The notes: generated by a model not told the origin, from the sequence alone. A stretch of DNA of 64,000 nucleotides from Brevundimonas guildfordensis (GCF_014836405.1 NZ_JACSQU010000001.1:806001-870000), one strand, 5' to 3'; positions 38,206-48,161 are shown, numbered from the stretch's first letter. Made by a program: numbers and translations.

Positions 38206-39258
38206 TCAGTCGATCAGCGGTTTCCATGCCTCAGCCGCTGACAGCGGCTCGAACAAGGCCTCGATCCGGGCGTCGGAAACCGAAGAAAGCTCGGCCGGCG
38301 ACCACTTCGGCGCATTATCCTTATCGATGATGACGGCCCGCACGCCCTCCTGGAAGTCATGGGTCTGAACCACGCGGCCGCCCAGGGCGTATTCCATCGC
38401 CATGTTGTCGGCGAAGTCGGTCAGCGTCGCGCCGGTGCGAATCTGGCGCAACGACACCTTCAGCGACTGCGGCGACTTGGTCTTCAGGATGTCGAGTTGC
38501 TTCTGCGCCCAGTCCGAACCGTCGGCCTGAAGCGCGGCGACGATCTCCTCGACCGTATCAAAGGCGAACAGGCGGTCGATGGCCTCGCGGTGCGCGTCCA
38601 GCGGCGACGGCCCAGCGTCCCCGGCTGCGCGATCGGCGACTGCTTGCGGATCGGCGGGCGCGGCCAGCAGGTCGGCTTTCAGGCCCTCGACAGCCTCACT
38701 GGGCACGAAGTGCGTATGGATGCCCAGCGCCACGGTATCGGCCGCCTTCAGCCGCGCGCCGGTCAGCGCCAGCCAGACGCCGGTCTGGCCCGGCAGACGC
38801 GGCAGGAACCAGCCGCCGCCCACGTCGGGGAACAGGCCGATGCCGGTTTCAGGCATGGCGTAGGTGGTGCGCTCGGTGGCGATGCGGACGTCGGCGGGTT
38901 CGCTGATGCCCACGCCGCCGCCCATGACGATGCCGTCCACCACCGCCGTGATCGGCTTGGGATAGACGAACATCAGATGGTTGAGTTGATACTCGGCCTT
39001 GAAGAAGGCCTTGGCTTCTGACGCGTCCCCCGCCCCGCTCTCGGCGATCATGCGGATGTCGCCCCCGGCGCAGAAGCCGCGCTCGCCCGCGTGGTCGATC
39101 AGCACCGACTGAACCGCGTCGTCCGCGCGCCAGGCCGACAACGCCTCGATCATCGCCTCGCACATCGCCCGGTTCAGGGCGTGGATCGCCTTGGGCCGGT
39201 TCAGGGTGATGCGGCCGACACCGTTCTCGATGCGGGTGATGACTTCGAGTTCGCTCAT
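38206..39258 (-). CDS. 3-hydroxyisobutyryl-CoA hydrolase (crotonase fold)
   Basis: The 350-residue protein belongs to the crotonase superfamily. It has the oxyanion hole AGERGFCAGGDIRMI and the HIBCH-specific stretch GGGVGISEPADVRIATERTTYAMPETGIGLFPDVGGGWFLPRL, and it exceeds the roughly 260 residues of simple enoyl-CoA hydratases. It hydrolyses 3-hydroxyisobutyryl-CoA in valine degradation. The start overlaps the acyl-CoA dehydrogenase stop (ATGA), and that partner fits isobutyryl-CoA oxidation. Confidence 0.9.
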   Translation of the reverse strand: MSELEVITRIENGVGRITLNRPKAIHALNRAMCEAMIEALSAWRADDAVQSVLIDHAGERGFCAGGDIRMIAESGAGDASEAKAFFKAEYQLNHLMFVYPKPITAVVDGIVMGGGVGISEPADVRIATERTTYAMPETGIGLFPDVGGGWFLPRLPGQTGVWLALTGARLKAADTVALGIHTHFVPSEAVEGLKADLLAAPADPQAVADRAAGDAGPSPLDAHREAIDRLFAFDTVEEIVAALQADGSDWAQKQLDILKTKSPQSLKVSLRQIRTGATLTDFADNMAMEYALGGRVVQTHDFQEGVRAVIIDKDNAPKWSPAELSSVSDARIEALFEPLSAAEAWKPLID

Positions 39259-40391
39259 TTCGCCAGCTCCCGCGCGATGATCACCCGCATGATCTCGTTC
39301 GTGCCTTCCAGAATGCGGTGAACGCGCAGGTCGCGCACGATCCGCTCCAGCGGATAGTCCTTCAGATAGCCGTAGCCGCCGTGCAGCTGCAGCGCCTGAT
39401 CGGCGATCTGGAAGCAGGCGTCGGTCGTCAGGCGCTTGGCCATGGCGCACCACTTGGTCTTTTCGGCGTGGCCGGTGTCGATGGCCCAGGCGCCGCGCAG
39501 CACCATCAGACGGGCGGCCTCAAGGTCCGTCGCCATGTCCGCCAGCTCGAACTGGGTGTTCTGGAACTGGCCGATGGCCTGACCGAACTGCTTGCGGCCG
39601 GCGACGTATTCTTGCGCCGTCTCCAGCGCCAGACGCGCCCCGCCCAGCGAGCAGGCGGCGATGTTCAGGCGCCCGCCGTCCAGACCGGCCATGGCGTATT
39701 TGAAGCCCGCGCCTTCCTCGCCCACCAGATTGGCGACCGGCACCCGGCAGTCGTCGAAGCTGACCACGGCGGTCGGCTGGGCGTTCCAGCCCATCTTCTT
39801 CTCATTGGCGCCGAAAGACAGGCCCGGCGTGCCCGCCTCGACCACGAGGGTCGAGATGCCCTTGGGCCCCTCGCCGCCCGTGCGGACCATGACGACATAG
39901 ACGTCCGACGTCCCGGCGCCGGAAATGAACGCCTTGGCGCCGTTCAGCACATAGTGGTCGCCATTGCGCACCGCGGTCGTCCGCAGCGCCGCCGCGTCCG
40001 AGCCCGAGCCGGGCTCAGTCAGGCAGTAGCTGGCGATCTTCTCCATCCCGACCAGCGACGGCACGAAGCGCGCCCGCAGCTCGTCCGAGCCGAAGCTGTC
40101 GATCATCCACGTCGCCATGTTGTGGATCGAGATGAAGGCCGCCGTCGCCACGTCGCCGCGCGACAGTTCTTCAAAAATCACCGCCGCCTCGACCCGGCCC
40201 AGACCCATGCCGCCGTGTTCCTCGCTCGTATAGATGCCGGCGAAGCCCATCTCGGCGGCGGCCTTCAGCACGTCGACGGGGAAATGCTTGTCCTCGTCCC
40301 AGCGGGCCGAATGCGGGGCCAGTTCGGCCTCGGCGAAGGCGCGGGCCGCGTCCTGAATGGCGCGTTGATCGTCGGTGAGGGCGAAGTCCAT
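39255..40391 (-). CDS. Acyl-CoA dehydrogenase, probably isobutyryl-CoA
   Basis: The 378-residue FAD enzyme has the family signatures CLTEPGSGSDAAALRT, FSFGANEKKMGW-type substrate loop, QFGQAIGQFQNTQFELADM, LHGGYGYLKDYPLERIVRD and the catalytic Glu362 in RILEGTNEIMR. It oxidises a branched-chain acyl-CoA and passes electrons to ETF. Coupling to the HIBCH-like gene suggests isobutyryl-CoA as substrate, which is inference. An intergenic palindromic repeat lies upstream, between it and the divergent hemB. Confidence 0.9.
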   Translation of the reverse strand: MDFALTDDQRAIQDAARAFAEAELAPHSARWDEDKHFPVDVLKAAAEMGFAGIYTSEEHGGMGLGRVEAAVIFEELSRGDVATAAFISIHNMATWMIDSFGSDELRARFVPSLVGMEKIASYCLTEPGSGSDAAALRTTAVRNGDHYVLNGAKAFISGAGTSDVYVVMVRTGGEGPKGISTLVVEAGTPGLSFGANEKKMGWNAQPTAVVSFDDCRVPVANLVGEEGAGFKYAMAGLDGGRLNIAACSLGGARLALETAQEYVAGRKQFGQAIGQFQNTQFELADMATDLEAARLMVLRGAWAIDTGHAEKTKWCAMAKRLTTDACFQIADQALQLHGGYGYLKDYPLERIVRDLRVHRILEGTNEIMRVIIARELAK

Positions 40392-40480
40392 GAAAGCTCC
40401 CGCATTACAGCCTGCCCTCTGACGGGGCGTTCGGGGCGCTTCTAACGGCTGGCGGCGCGCGCGTCACCCCGCGCTGCCCT

Positions 40481-40650
40481 CCCCTCCTTTCGTCATCCTC
40501 CGACGTAGCGCAGCGAAGATCGGAGGACCCAGCGGCGCCGAAGGCGATCTTGCGGCAAATGCGGCGTGTGGATCTTTCGCCCTGACGGGCGCCGCTGGGT
40601 CCCCCGGTCGCGCCGCTTCGCGGCTTGCCGGAGGATGACGAGAGAAAGGG
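40481..40650. repeat. Large imperfect intergenic palindrome
   Basis: CGTCATCCTCCG (40491-40502) pairs with CGGAGGATGACG (40629-40640), and inside it GGACCCAGCGGCGCC (40525-40539) pairs with GGCGCCGCTGGGTCC (40588-40602). Shorter matches lie between. The element of about 170 bases fills most of the 302-base gap between the divergent acyl-CoA dehydrogenase and hemB genes. It has no ORF of its own and looks like a dispersed non-autonomous intergenic repeat of alphaproteobacteria. No second copy was seen in this window. Confidence 0.75.
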
Positions 40651-40693
40651 GACATCTTTGCCTCTCCCCGCGCTTTGTTTTAAGCCGCGCATC

Positions 40694-41695
40694 ATGACCA
40701 TGCCCTTCCAGCCTGCCGCCTTCCCCTACGCCCGCCCGCGTCGCCTGCGTTCGCAGCCCTGGGTGCGCCGTCTGGTCGCCGAGACGACGCTGACGCCCGC
40801 CGATCTGATCTGGCCGCTGATCGTTCATGACGGCCCGGAAGACCGCCAGCCGGTCGCCTCCATGCCGGGCGTCTTCCGCCTGTCGCCCAAGGAGGCCGCC
40901 AAGGCCGCCATCGAGGCGCGCGATCTGGGCATTCCGATGGTCGCCCTCTTCCCCAATGTGAACGACGGGCTGAAGGATAATGTCGCCACTGCCGCCACCG
41001 ACCCGGACGGCCTGATTCCCGACTGCATCCGCGCCATCAAGGACGCCGCGCCCGAGATCGGCGTCATGACCGACGTAGCGCTGGACTGCTACACCGACCA
41101 CGGCCACGACGGGGTTCTGGAAGACGGCCGCATCGTCAACGATCCGACGCTGGAGCGACTGGCCGAACAGGCCTTCATCCACGCCCACGCGGGCGCCGAC
41201 GCCGTGGCGCCGTCCGACATGATGGACGGCCGCGTCCAGGCCATCCGCGAGGCGCTGGAGGCCAACGGCCTGAGCGACACCCTGATCATCAGCTATGCGG
41301 CCAAATACGCCTCGGCCTTCTACGGCCCCTATCGCGACGCGGTCGGCTCGTCGAAATCCCTGACCGGCGACAAGAAGACCTATCAGATGGACTTCGCCAA
41401 CGCCGAAGAGGCCCTGCGCGAAGTGGCGATGGACCTGTCGGAAGGCGCCGACGCCCTGATCGTCAAGCCGGGCCTGCCCTATCTGGATATCGTCCGGCTG
41501 GTGTCGCAGACGTTCAAGGTTCCGACCTTCGCCTATCAGGTGTCGGGCGAGTACGCGATGATGCAGGCCGCCTTCGCCAACGGCTGGCTGGACCCGGACC
41601 GCGCCATCCTGGAAAGCCTGCACGCTTTCAAGCGCGCGGGGGCGTCCGGCGTCATCAGCTATTTCGCGCCTCAAGCCGCGCGGATGATGGGCTAA
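40694..41695 (+). CDS. hemB: Porphobilinogen synthase (delta-aminolaevulinic acid dehydratase)
   Basis: The 333-residue enzyme condenses two 5-aminolaevulinates to porphobilinogen in haem synthesis. Schiff-base lysines are Lys204 (ISYAAKYAS) and Lys258 (LIVKPGLPYLD). The metal loop TDVALDCYTDHGHDG lacks the cysteine cluster of zinc-dependent enzymes and is of the Asp-rich, Mg-dependent bacterial type. ATG at 40694 gives the usual N-terminus, and a further ATG follows two codons later. The frame opens earlier into the repeat, which is not coding. Confidence 0.97.
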   Translation: MTMPFQPAAFPYARPRRLRSQPWVRRLVAETTLTPADLIWPLIVHDGPEDRQPVASMPGVFRLSPKEAAKAAIEARDLGIPMVALFPNVNDGLKDNVATAATDPDGLIPDCIRAIKDAAPEIGVMTDVALDCYTDHGHDGVLEDGRIVNDPTLERLAEQAFIHAHAGADAVAPSDMMDGRVQAIREALEANGLSDTLIISYAAKYASAFYGPYRDAVGSSKSLTGDKKTYQMDFANAEEALREVAMDLSEGADALIVKPGLPYLDIVRLVSQTFKVPTFAYQVSGEYAMMQAAFANGWLDPDRAILESLHAFKRAGASGVISYFAPQAARMMG

Positions 41696-41709
41696 GCCTT
41701 TATCCAGAA

Positions 41710-42216
41710 TCAGGCGGTCGGATCGACCGCCTTGCCGTACTTGCCTCGGAAATAGGTCAGGGCGTCGCCCGGCCGCGTATCGAACGCCTCGACCCGGCCG
41801 ACAATGACCAGGTGATCGCCCATGACGATGCGGTCATGGGTCTGACAGGTCAGGCGCGTCACCGCGTTCAGCAGGCGCGGCGGCTCGGGATCATCAACCG
41901 CGAACTCATCGTCCGACAGACGGCACACGCCCCAGGCGAAACGGTCGGACATGGCCTTGTCCTCGACCGGCAGCATATGAACGGCGAAGCGCTCGGCCCC
42001 GGCGAAGGCGTCATGTCGGTCGGACTTGATGTCCATGCACCACAGCACCAGCGGCGGATCCAGCGACACCGAGGTGAAGCTGTTCACCGTGATCCCCAGC
42101 GGGCCGTCGACCGTATGGGCCGTCACCACGCACACCCCCGTCGCAAACCCGCCCAGCGCCCGGCGATAGGCGCGAGGGTCGAATTCGGCGGCGGATGAGG
42201 CGGACGCGTCGGACAT
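41710..42216 (-). CDS. Flavin reductase family protein
   Basis: The 168-residue protein has the flavin reductase-like split-barrel fold with YRRALGGFATGVCVVTA, GITVNSFTSVSLDPPLVLWCMD, and a C-terminal GDHLVIVGRVEAF strand. Members reduce FMN or FAD with NAD(P)H, usually supplying a monooxygenase partner. None is evident nearby, so its physiological role is open. It is convergent with hemB, with 14 bases between stops. Confidence 0.88.
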   Translation of the reverse strand: MSDASASSAAEFDPRAYRRALGGFATGVCVVTAHTVDGPLGITVNSFTSVSLDPPLVLWCMDIKSDRHDAFAGAERFAVHMLPVEDKAMSDRFAWGVCRLSDDEFAVDDPEPPRLLNAVTRLTCQTHDRIVMGDHLVIVGRVEAFDTRPGDALTYFRGKYGKAVDPTA

Positions 42217-42344
42217 GGCCCTCAGCTAGGCCGTGCTGCGGCCATCGGCAAGGGTGCGGCATGCGTCTCATACCACCGCAACCGCTTCTTAAGCCCCGCG
42301 TGGGATTTAGGGCGAACGAACACGGTTAAGACGGACCCCGCCCC

Positions 42345-43247
42345 ATGGCGCTGAACGATCGCCCGATCCTGATCAAGAAGGTGAAGAAGGTTTCCGGCGG
42401 CGGACACCACGGTGGCGCGTGGAAGGTGGCCTACGCTGACTTCGTCACCGCGATGATGGCCTTCTTCCTGTTGATGTGGCTGATCAACACGACCGATCCG
42501 GAGCAGAAACGCGGCATCGCCGAATATTTCGCCCCGGCCAACGTCTCGGCCTCGACCTCGGGGTCCGGCGGTATCCTGGGCGGTACCTCTCTGGGCGATT
42601 CTGAAGGGGCCAAGGGCGCTGGCTCCAACGCCGTCATCGAACAACTGGCGCCAGAGGCACCCGACGCGCCGCAGGAAGCGGGGCAAAACTCCAACCTCGC
42701 CTCGGCCAGCGAGGCCGCCCTGCGCGCCGAGATCGCCCGGCGCGAGGCCGCCGACTTCGCCAGCGCCGCCGAATCCCTGCGTCAGGCGATGCAGTCCATG
42801 CCGGAACTGGCCGAACTGTCGAAACAGCTGATCATCGACCAGACGCCCGAGGGCCTGCGCATCCAGCTGGTGGATCAGGAAGGCCGCTCGATGTTCGAGA
42901 ACGGCTCGGCTCGCCCCAATCCGCGCGCCCAGCTGCTGCTGCGCGCGGTGGCCAAGGTCATCAACCAACTGCCCAACCGCATCTCGATCACGGGCCACAC
43001 CAACGCCGTCGCGGGCTCGAACCGCGCCAGCAGCCCGGGGGACTGGCCCCTGTCTTCCGCCCGCGCCGACGCTTCGCGCCTGACGCTGCAGGGGGCGGGC
43101 GTGAACACCGACCGGGTCTACTCCGTGGCGGGCAAGGCCGGGTCCGATCCGCTGTATCCGGACGATCCGTCCCTGGCGGGCAACCGTCGCATCGCCATCG
43201 TCCTGCTGCGCGAAGCGCCGGTCCTGCCCACGGACACCAGCCTGTGA
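42345..43247 (+). CDS. motB: Flagellar motor stator protein MotB
   Basis: The 300-residue stator subunit has the N-terminal HHGGAWKVAYADFVTAMMAFFLLMWLINTTDP segment with the proton-conducting Asp32. A linker follows, then a C-terminal OmpA-like peptidoglycan-binding domain (RISITGHTNAVAGS, GNRRIAIVLLREA). MotB anchors the stator to the cell wall. No motA is adjacent, as in Caulobacter, where motA and motB are unlinked. A GC-rich hairpin follows the stop. Confidence 0.95.
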   Translation: MALNDRPILIKKVKKVSGGGHHGGAWKVAYADFVTAMMAFFLLMWLINTTDPEQKRGIAEYFAPANVSASTSGSGGILGGTSLGDSEGAKGAGSNAVIEQLAPEAPDAPQEAGQNSNLASASEAALRAEIARREAADFASAAESLRQAMQSMPELAELSKQLIIDQTPEGLRIQLVDQEGRSMFENGSARPNPRAQLLLRAVAKVINQLPNRISITGHTNAVAGSNRASSPGDWPLSSARADASRLTLQGAGVNTDRVYSVAGKAGSDPLYPDDPSLAGNRRIAIVLLREAPVLPTDTSL

Positions 43248-43251
43248 GAAA

Positions 43252-43274
43252 GCGCGGCGATACGCCCGCCGCGC
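43252..43274 (+). terminator. Hairpin after motB
   Basis: GCGCGGCG and CGCCGCGC pair in a perfect 8-bp stem with a 7-base loop, four bases after the motB stop. No T-run follows, so this is a weak terminator candidate. Confidence 0.45.
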
Positions 43275-43380
43275 GAAGAAGGCTTGCGAAAACGGCTGGT
43301 TGCGCGCCAAATCAGGACATGAGCCGCGCGTACCCATCCAGCCCCTGTGCGGGCGCTGACACCGTCACGGAGCGACAGCC

Positions 43381-44112
43381 GTGACTCAGCACTTCTTCTC
43401 GCGCCAGCTCCGCTTCTTCATGACGGCCAGCGCCCCCTGCCCGTACCTGCCGGGCAAGTTCGAGCGCAAAGTCTTCGCCAATCTGCCGTTCAGCGACGGG
43501 GCGGACGTCAACGACGCCCTGACCCAGGCCGGGTTCCGCCGCAGCCAGAACATCGCCTATCGCCCCGCCTGCGAGGCCTGCGCGGCCTGCGTGTCGGTGC
43601 GCATTCCCGTGGCGGACTTCGAACCCTCGCGCTCGCGCCGCCGCATCCTGGCCCGCAACGCCGACCTGTCGCGCGACCTGGTCGAGGCCGAGGCGACAAT
43701 GGAGCAGTTCGACCTGCTGCAACGCTATCTGAACGCGCGCCACCCCGGCGGCGGGATGAGCGACATGGGCTGGTCCGACTATGTCTCCATGGTCGAGGAC
43801 ACCGCCGTTCGCACCCATCTGATCGAGTATCGCCTGCCCAGTCACGACGACGGCCCCGGTCGTCTGGTCGGCGTCTGCCTGACCGACCTGCTGCATGACG
43901 GCCTGTCGATGGTTTACAGCTTCTTCGAGCCGGATCTGGAGCGCCGCAGTCTGGGCCGCTTCGCCATCCTGGACCACCTGCAGCAGGCCGAGACGGTGGG
44001 TCTGCCCTACGTCTATCTCGGCTACTGGGTCCAGGGCTCGCCCAAGATGGACTACAAGGCCGAGTTCCGCCCGCTGGAGGCGCTGCGCCCCTGGGGCTGG
44101 GAGCGGCTCTAG
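43381..44112 (+). CDS. bpt: Aspartate/glutamate leucyltransferase (N-end rule)
   Basis: The 243-residue transferase attaches Leu to N-terminal Asp or Glu, marking proteins for ClpS-ClpAP degradation. It has the family signature PCPYLPGKFERKVFANL, the cysteine pair region CEACAACVSVRIPV, and GVCLTDLLHDGLSMVYSFFEPD, with KMDYKAEFRPLE near the end. It starts with GTG at 43381, with GGAG eight bases upstream. It is convergent with the M48 protease gene, with a 16-base gap. Confidence 0.93.
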   Translation: MTQHFFSRQLRFFMTASAPCPYLPGKFERKVFANLPFSDGADVNDALTQAGFRRSQNIAYRPACEACAACVSVRIPVADFEPSRSRRRILARNADLSRDLVEAEATMEQFDLLQRYLNARHPGGGMSDMGWSDYVSMVEDTAVRTHLIEYRLPSHDDGPGRLVGVCLTDLLHDGLSMVYSFFEPDLERRSLGRFAILDHLQQAETVGLPYVYLGYWVQGSPKMDYKAEFRPLEALRPWGWERL

Positions 44113-44128
44113 AGCCGATCTCCCTGAA

Positions 44129-45157
44129 TTACGTCGTCGGCACCGCCGTGCCCGTCGTCGGGGACGCCCCGCCCCACGGCCCGTCGTCTCGTCCGCCGGC
44201 GAACTGCACCAACGCCGCGATACGTTTCTCAATCGGCGGGTGCGTGGCGAACAGGCCCGAGAACCCCGTCTTCTCGGCCGTATTGTCCAGGAACATGCCG
44301 CGCAGTTCGTCCGGCGCCTCGATCTTGGACTGGCCCGACACCTTCCTCAGCGCCGAGATCATTGCGTCGGGATTCTTGGTCAGCTCAACCGCCCCGGCGT
44401 CGGCGACATATTCACGCGTCCGCGACAGGGTCATGCGGATCACCGCCGCCAGACCAAAGCCGATCACCCCGATGGCCAGGCCGATCAGGATCAACGGCAT
44501 GGCGTTCTTGTTGTCCCGCCCGCGCCCGCCGCGCATGTAGAACAGGCTGCGGAACACCAGTTCGGCGATCACGCTGATGATGCCTGCAAAGATCGAGGCG
44601 ATCACCATCGTTCGCACGTCCTTGTTGATGACGTGGGTCAGCTCGTGGGCGAGGACGCATTCCATCTCATCCCGGCTCAGGGTCTGCATCAGGCCGCGCG
44701 TGACGGTGACGCTGTAGTTGCCCTCATGCAGGCCTGACGCATAGGCGTTCAGCGACGGGCTCTCGATAATACGCAGCGTCGGCGTCTTCATCCCGCGCGA
44801 GATCGCCAGGTTCTCCAGCAGATTATAGAGCTCCGGCTCGACCCGGCGCTCGACCTTTCGCGCGCCCGTCATGACGTCGATCATCATCTGGTTGCCGAAA
44901 TAGGCGATGACGAACCAGATCGCCGCGGCGATGGCGGCGAAGGGCACGGTCCAGCCCAGCATGGACGCCGCCAGCGCCAGGTCCTGCCCCAGGTCCCCGC
45001 CCGAGTTGGGCAGAAGGCCGAACCCCATCATCAGCACCTGGACGCCGAACAATATGCCGACCAGCAGCACCGGGAACCCGGCCAGCAGGATCGCTGACCG
45101 GGCGTTGTTCTGCCAGATGTGGGTCTTGAGGCCGACGGCCTGACCGAAAACCGCCAT
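44129..45157 (-). CDS. M48 family (HtpX-like) membrane metalloprotease
   Basis: The 342-residue protease has two N-terminal membrane helices (about residues 22-45 and 68-90), the zinc motif HELTH (171-175), further helices (about 185-205 and 225-245) and the third ligand region EYVADAGAVELT. HtpX-like enzymes clear misfolded membrane proteins. It follows a LemA gene by six bases, a frequent and conserved pairing whose meaning is unknown. Confidence 0.92.
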   Translation of the reverse strand: MAVFGQAVGLKTHIWQNNARSAILLAGFPVLLVGILFGVQVLMMGFGLLPNSGGDLGQDLALAASMLGWTVPFAAIAAAIWFVIAYFGNQMMIDVMTGARKVERRVEPELYNLLENLAISRGMKTPTLRIIESPSLNAYASGLHEGNYSVTVTRGLMQTLSRDEMECVLAHELTHVINKDVRTMVIASIFAGIISVIAELVFRSLFYMRGGRGRDNKNAMPLILIGLAIGVIGFGLAAVIRMTLSRTREYVADAGAVELTKNPDAMISALRKVSGQSKIEAPDELRGMFLDNTAEKTGFSGLFATHPPIEKRIAALVQFAGGRDDGPWGGASPTTGTAVPTT

Positions 45158-45163
45158 TGGGGC

Positions 45164-45733
45164 TTAGAACTGCACCGTCGGCGGCGCGGCGTTCAGACCG
45201 GCGCGCTCGCTCTCGCCCACGTCAAAGAAGGGCTTGTCCGCGCCGAAGCCGAACATCCCGGCGAACAGGACGGTCGGAAACTGACGGCGCACGGCGTTGA
45301 ACTCGCTGACCGCATTGTTGAAGAAGCGGCGCGCGGCGGCCAGCTTGTTCTCGATGTCCGACAGGTCCATCTGAAGTTGCTGGAAGTTGGCGTTGGCCTT
45401 GAGGTCCGGATAGGCCTCGGACACGGCGAACAGGCGGCCCAGCGTCGCCGTCAGCATGTTCTCGGCCTGCACCTTCTCATCGACCGTGCGAGCCCCCGCA
45501 GCGGCGGCGCGCGCCTGGGTCACAGCGTCCAGGGTGCCCCGCTCGTGCGTGGCGTAGCCCTTCACCGTCTCGACCAGGTTGGGGATCAGGTCCTGACGCT
45601 GCTTCAGCTGCACGTCGATATCCGCGAACGACTGGTTCGCCGTCTGATCCAGCTTCACCAGCCGGTTGTAGGCGCCGACCACGACGAACAGCAGAATGGC
45701 GACGATGACGCCGATGACGATCAAGGTGATCAT
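45164..45733 (-). CDS. LemA family membrane protein
   Basis: The 189-residue protein has an N-terminal membrane helix (residues 2-22), then the LemA core AYNRLVKLDQTANQSFADIDVQLKQRQDLIPNLVETVKGYA and FFNNAVSEFNAVRRQFPTVLFAGMFGF. Unlike the lipoprotein LemA at 10361-11041 it is bitopic, and it pairs with an M48 protease instead of TPM proteins. GGAGGAGG lies upstream of the ATG. Function unknown. Confidence 0.92.
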   Translation of the reverse strand: MITLIVIGVIVAILLFVVVGAYNRLVKLDQTANQSFADIDVQLKQRQDLIPNLVETVKGYATHERGTLDAVTQARAAAAGARTVDEKVQAENMLTATLGRLFAVSEAYPDLKANANFQQLQMDLSDIENKLAAARRFFNNAVSEFNAVRRQFPTVLFAGMFGFGADKPFFDVGESERAGLNAAPPTVQF

Positions 45734-45765
45734 TGAGCCTCCTCCAGATTTTCAGGCTGAATATG

Positions 45766-45781
45766 GGGGGCCTTCGCCCCC
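45766..45781. terminator. Short GC hairpin between lemA and parC
   Basis: GGGGGC, loop CTTC, GCCCCC forms a compact stem in the gap between the parC stop and the lemA start. It lies beyond the stronger hairpin at 45804-45824 and may contribute to termination of parC. Confidence 0.4.
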
Positions 45782-45803
45782 GCGCCCAATGAATTCGCTG
45801 TCA

Positions 45804-45824
45804 CCCTCGCCCGCCGGGCGAGGG
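45804..45824 (-). terminator. Hairpin terminator of parC
   Basis: CCCTCGCCC, loop GCC, GGGCGAGGG is a perfect 9-bp stem beginning six bases after the parC stop on the minus strand. No clear T-tract follows. Confidence 0.6.
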
Positions 45825-45830
45825 TTCAGC

Positions 45831-48044
45831 TCAGCGAAACTTCCGCAGTCCTCTCGGACCCTGCCGTCCGGCGCCGGCGCGCTTGCCGAGCCAGTCCTTC
45901 CAGTCCGGCCAGTTGCGGCGGCGGCCGCCGCCATCGACCCATTCCGGCCCCTGCTCGGCGTTGAACACCGTCACATCGGCCAGGCCGCCCTGCTTGTAGT
46001 TCTGCAGCTTCACGCCCTTGCCCCGGCCCATTTCGGGCAGTTCGGCGAGGGTGAAGACCAGCGTCTTGATGTTCTCGCCGATGACGGCGACGTGGTCGGC
46101 CTGGGGGTTTGAGGGCACGCGCAGCATGGCCAGCATCTCGCCGTTCAGCACCTGCTTGCCGCCGCGCTTCTGGGCCAGAAGATCGTTCTCGGGCGCGACG
46201 AAGCCATAGCCCGCCTTCGACGCGATCAGCAGCTTGGCGTCCGGCTCATGCGCCACGACGTTGATGATGTCGGCCTTCTCGTCCAGGTCGATCATCAGGC
46301 GCAGCGGCTCGCCGTGGCCGCGCCCGGAGGCCAGCTTGTCAGCGCCGACGGTGAAGATGCGACCGTCCGACGCCCCGATCAGCAGCTTGTCCGTCGTATA
46401 GGCCGGGACCAGGAAGCCCAGCTTGTCGCCTTCCTTGAACTTCAGCTCGGAGGGATCGTCGACCTTGCCCTTGGCGGCGCGAATCCAGCCGCGATCCGAC
46501 AGGATGACGGTGATCGCCTCGCGCGGGATGAAGGCTTCCGGCGCGACGAAGGCCGAGGCGTCGACCGCCTCGCCGATCACGGTGCGGCGCGGCGAGATCA
46601 AGGCCTTGCGCACCGCCTCCAGCTCCTTGCCGATGGCTTTCCACTGTTTAGCCTCGGAAGACGTCAGCGCCTGCAACGCAGCAAGTTCTTCCGACAGCTC
46701 GTTGAATTCCTTCTCGATCGTCATCTCTTCGAGACGGGCCAGCTGACGCAGGCGGGTGTCGAGGATGAAGTCGGCCTGAAGCTCGCTCAGCCCGAAGGTC
46801 GCGATCAGGGATGCCTTGGGCTGCTCTTCCTCGCGGACGATGCGGATGACCTCGTCCAGGTTCAGGAAGACGATGCGCAGGCCTTCCAACAGGTGCAGGC
46901 GCTTTTCGACGCGGGCGATGCGCCACTGGCTGCGGCGGTTCAGCACCTCCCGGCGGTGATCGAGGAAGGCCCGCAGGCACTCCTTCAATCCCATGACGCG
47001 CGGCGTGCCGGTGGCGTCCAGCACGTTCATGTTGATGGGGAAGCGCGTCTCCAGATCGGACAGCTTGAACAGGCTTTCCATCAGCATTTCAGGCTCGATG
47101 GTGCGGTTCTTGGGCTCAAGGATCAGGCGGATGTCTTCCGCCGACTCGTCGCGCACGTCGCCCAGCAAGGGCGCCTTCTTGTTTTCGATCAGGTCGGCCA
47201 GCGCCTCGATCAGGCGCGACTTCTGCACCTGGTACGGCATCTCGGTGATGACGATCTGATAGGCGCCGCGATCGAGCTTTTCCTCGACCCATTTGGCGCG
47301 CAGGCGCACGCCGCCGCGGCCCGTCTCATAGGCGTCCAGAATGGCGGCCTGGCTCTCGACCGACACGCCGCCGGTCGGGAAGTCCGGTCCCGGCACGATC
47401 TGCATCAGATCGACGGTCGTCGCGTCTGGCCGCTCCAGCAACAGATGGCAGGCGTCGATCAGCTCGCCCACGTTATGCGGCGGGATCGAGGTCGCCATGC
47501 CCACGGCGATGCCCGACGATCCGTTGGCCAGCAGGTTGGGGAAGCCCGCCGGCAGCACCACCGGCTCTTCGTCCTGGTCGTCATAGGTGGGTCGAAAATC
47601 GACCGCGTCCTGGTCGATGCCGTCCAGCAGCAGGACGGCGGCTGGCGTCAGCTTGCACTCGGTATAGCGCATGGCCGCTGCGCTATCGCCGTCGATGTTG
47701 CCGAAGTTCCCCTGCCCGTCGACCAGCGGATAGCGCTGGGCGAAGTCCTGGGCCAGGCGGACCAGCGCCTCATAGATGGAGGCGTCGCCGTGCGGGTGAT
47801 AGCCGCCCATGACCTCGCCGACGACCTTGGCGCATTTGCGCGCCGCCGCCTGCGGGTTCAGCCGCATCTGGTGCATGGCGTACATGATGCGCCGGTGCAC
47901 CGGCTTGAAGCCGTCGCGCACGTCGGGCAGCGCGCGGTTGGTGATGGTCGACAGGGCGTAGGCCAGATAGCGGCGCGACAGCGCCTCGCCCATCGGTTCT
48001 TCGACGATGCGGCCGCCGTCGGGCGTCGGGGTGTGGATGGTCAT
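45831..48044 (-). CDS. parC: DNA topoisomerase IV subunit A
   Basis: The 737-residue subunit cuts and rejoins DNA to decatenate chromosomes. The catalytic Tyr127 lies in [11 protein letters not shown], after the [21 protein letters not shown] segment of the quinolone-resistance region. The C-terminal half has the beta-pinwheel repeats ([28 protein letters not shown]). ATG at 48044 ([11 protein letters not shown]) is preferred over an in-frame TTG at 48059. recO is the next gene upstream, as in related genomes. Confidence 0.96.
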   Translation of the reverse strand: MTIHTPTPDGGRIVEEPMGEALSRRYLAYALSTITNRALPDVRDGFKPVHRRIMYAMHQMRLNPQAAARKCAKVVGEVMGGYHPHGDASIYEALVRLAQDFAQRYPLVDGQGNFGNIDGDSAAAMRYTECKLTPAAVLLLDGIDQDAVDFRPTYDDQDEEPVVLPAGFPNLLANGSSGIAVGMATSIPPHNVGELIDACHLLLERPDATTVDLMQIVPGPDFPTGGVSVESQAAILDAYETGRGGVRLRAKWVEEKLDRGAYQIVITEMPYQVQKSRLIEALADLIENKKAPLLGDVRDESAEDIRLILEPKNRTIEPEMLMESLFKLSDLETRFPINMNVLDATGTPRVMGLKECLRAFLDHRREVLNRRSQWRIARVEKRLHLLEGLRIVFLNLDEVIRIVREEEQPKASLIATFGLSELQADFILDTRLRQLARLEEMTIEKEFNELSEELAALQALTSSEAKQWKAIGKELEAVRKALISPRRTVIGEAVDASAFVAPEAFIPREAITVILSDRGWIRAAKGKVDDPSELKFKEGDKLGFLVPAYTTDKLLIGASDGRIFTVGADKLASGRGHGEPLRLMIDLDEKADIINVVAHEPDAKLLIASKAGYGFVAPENDLLAQKRGGKQVLNGEMLAMLRVPSNPQADHVAVIGENIKTLVFTLAELPEMGRGKGVKLQNYKQGGLADVTVFNAEQGPEWVDGGGRRRNWPDWKDWLGKRAGAGRQGPRGLRKFR

Positions 48045-48161
48045 ACGGCTTCGAATCAATGATCGGACGAGGAAAGTCTAGCGCAGCCGAGGCCTGACGC
48101 CGGGATTGTGCGCGCCTAACTGTGCAGAAAGGCGCGAAGGGGCTCTGGATGAACGCAGGCG

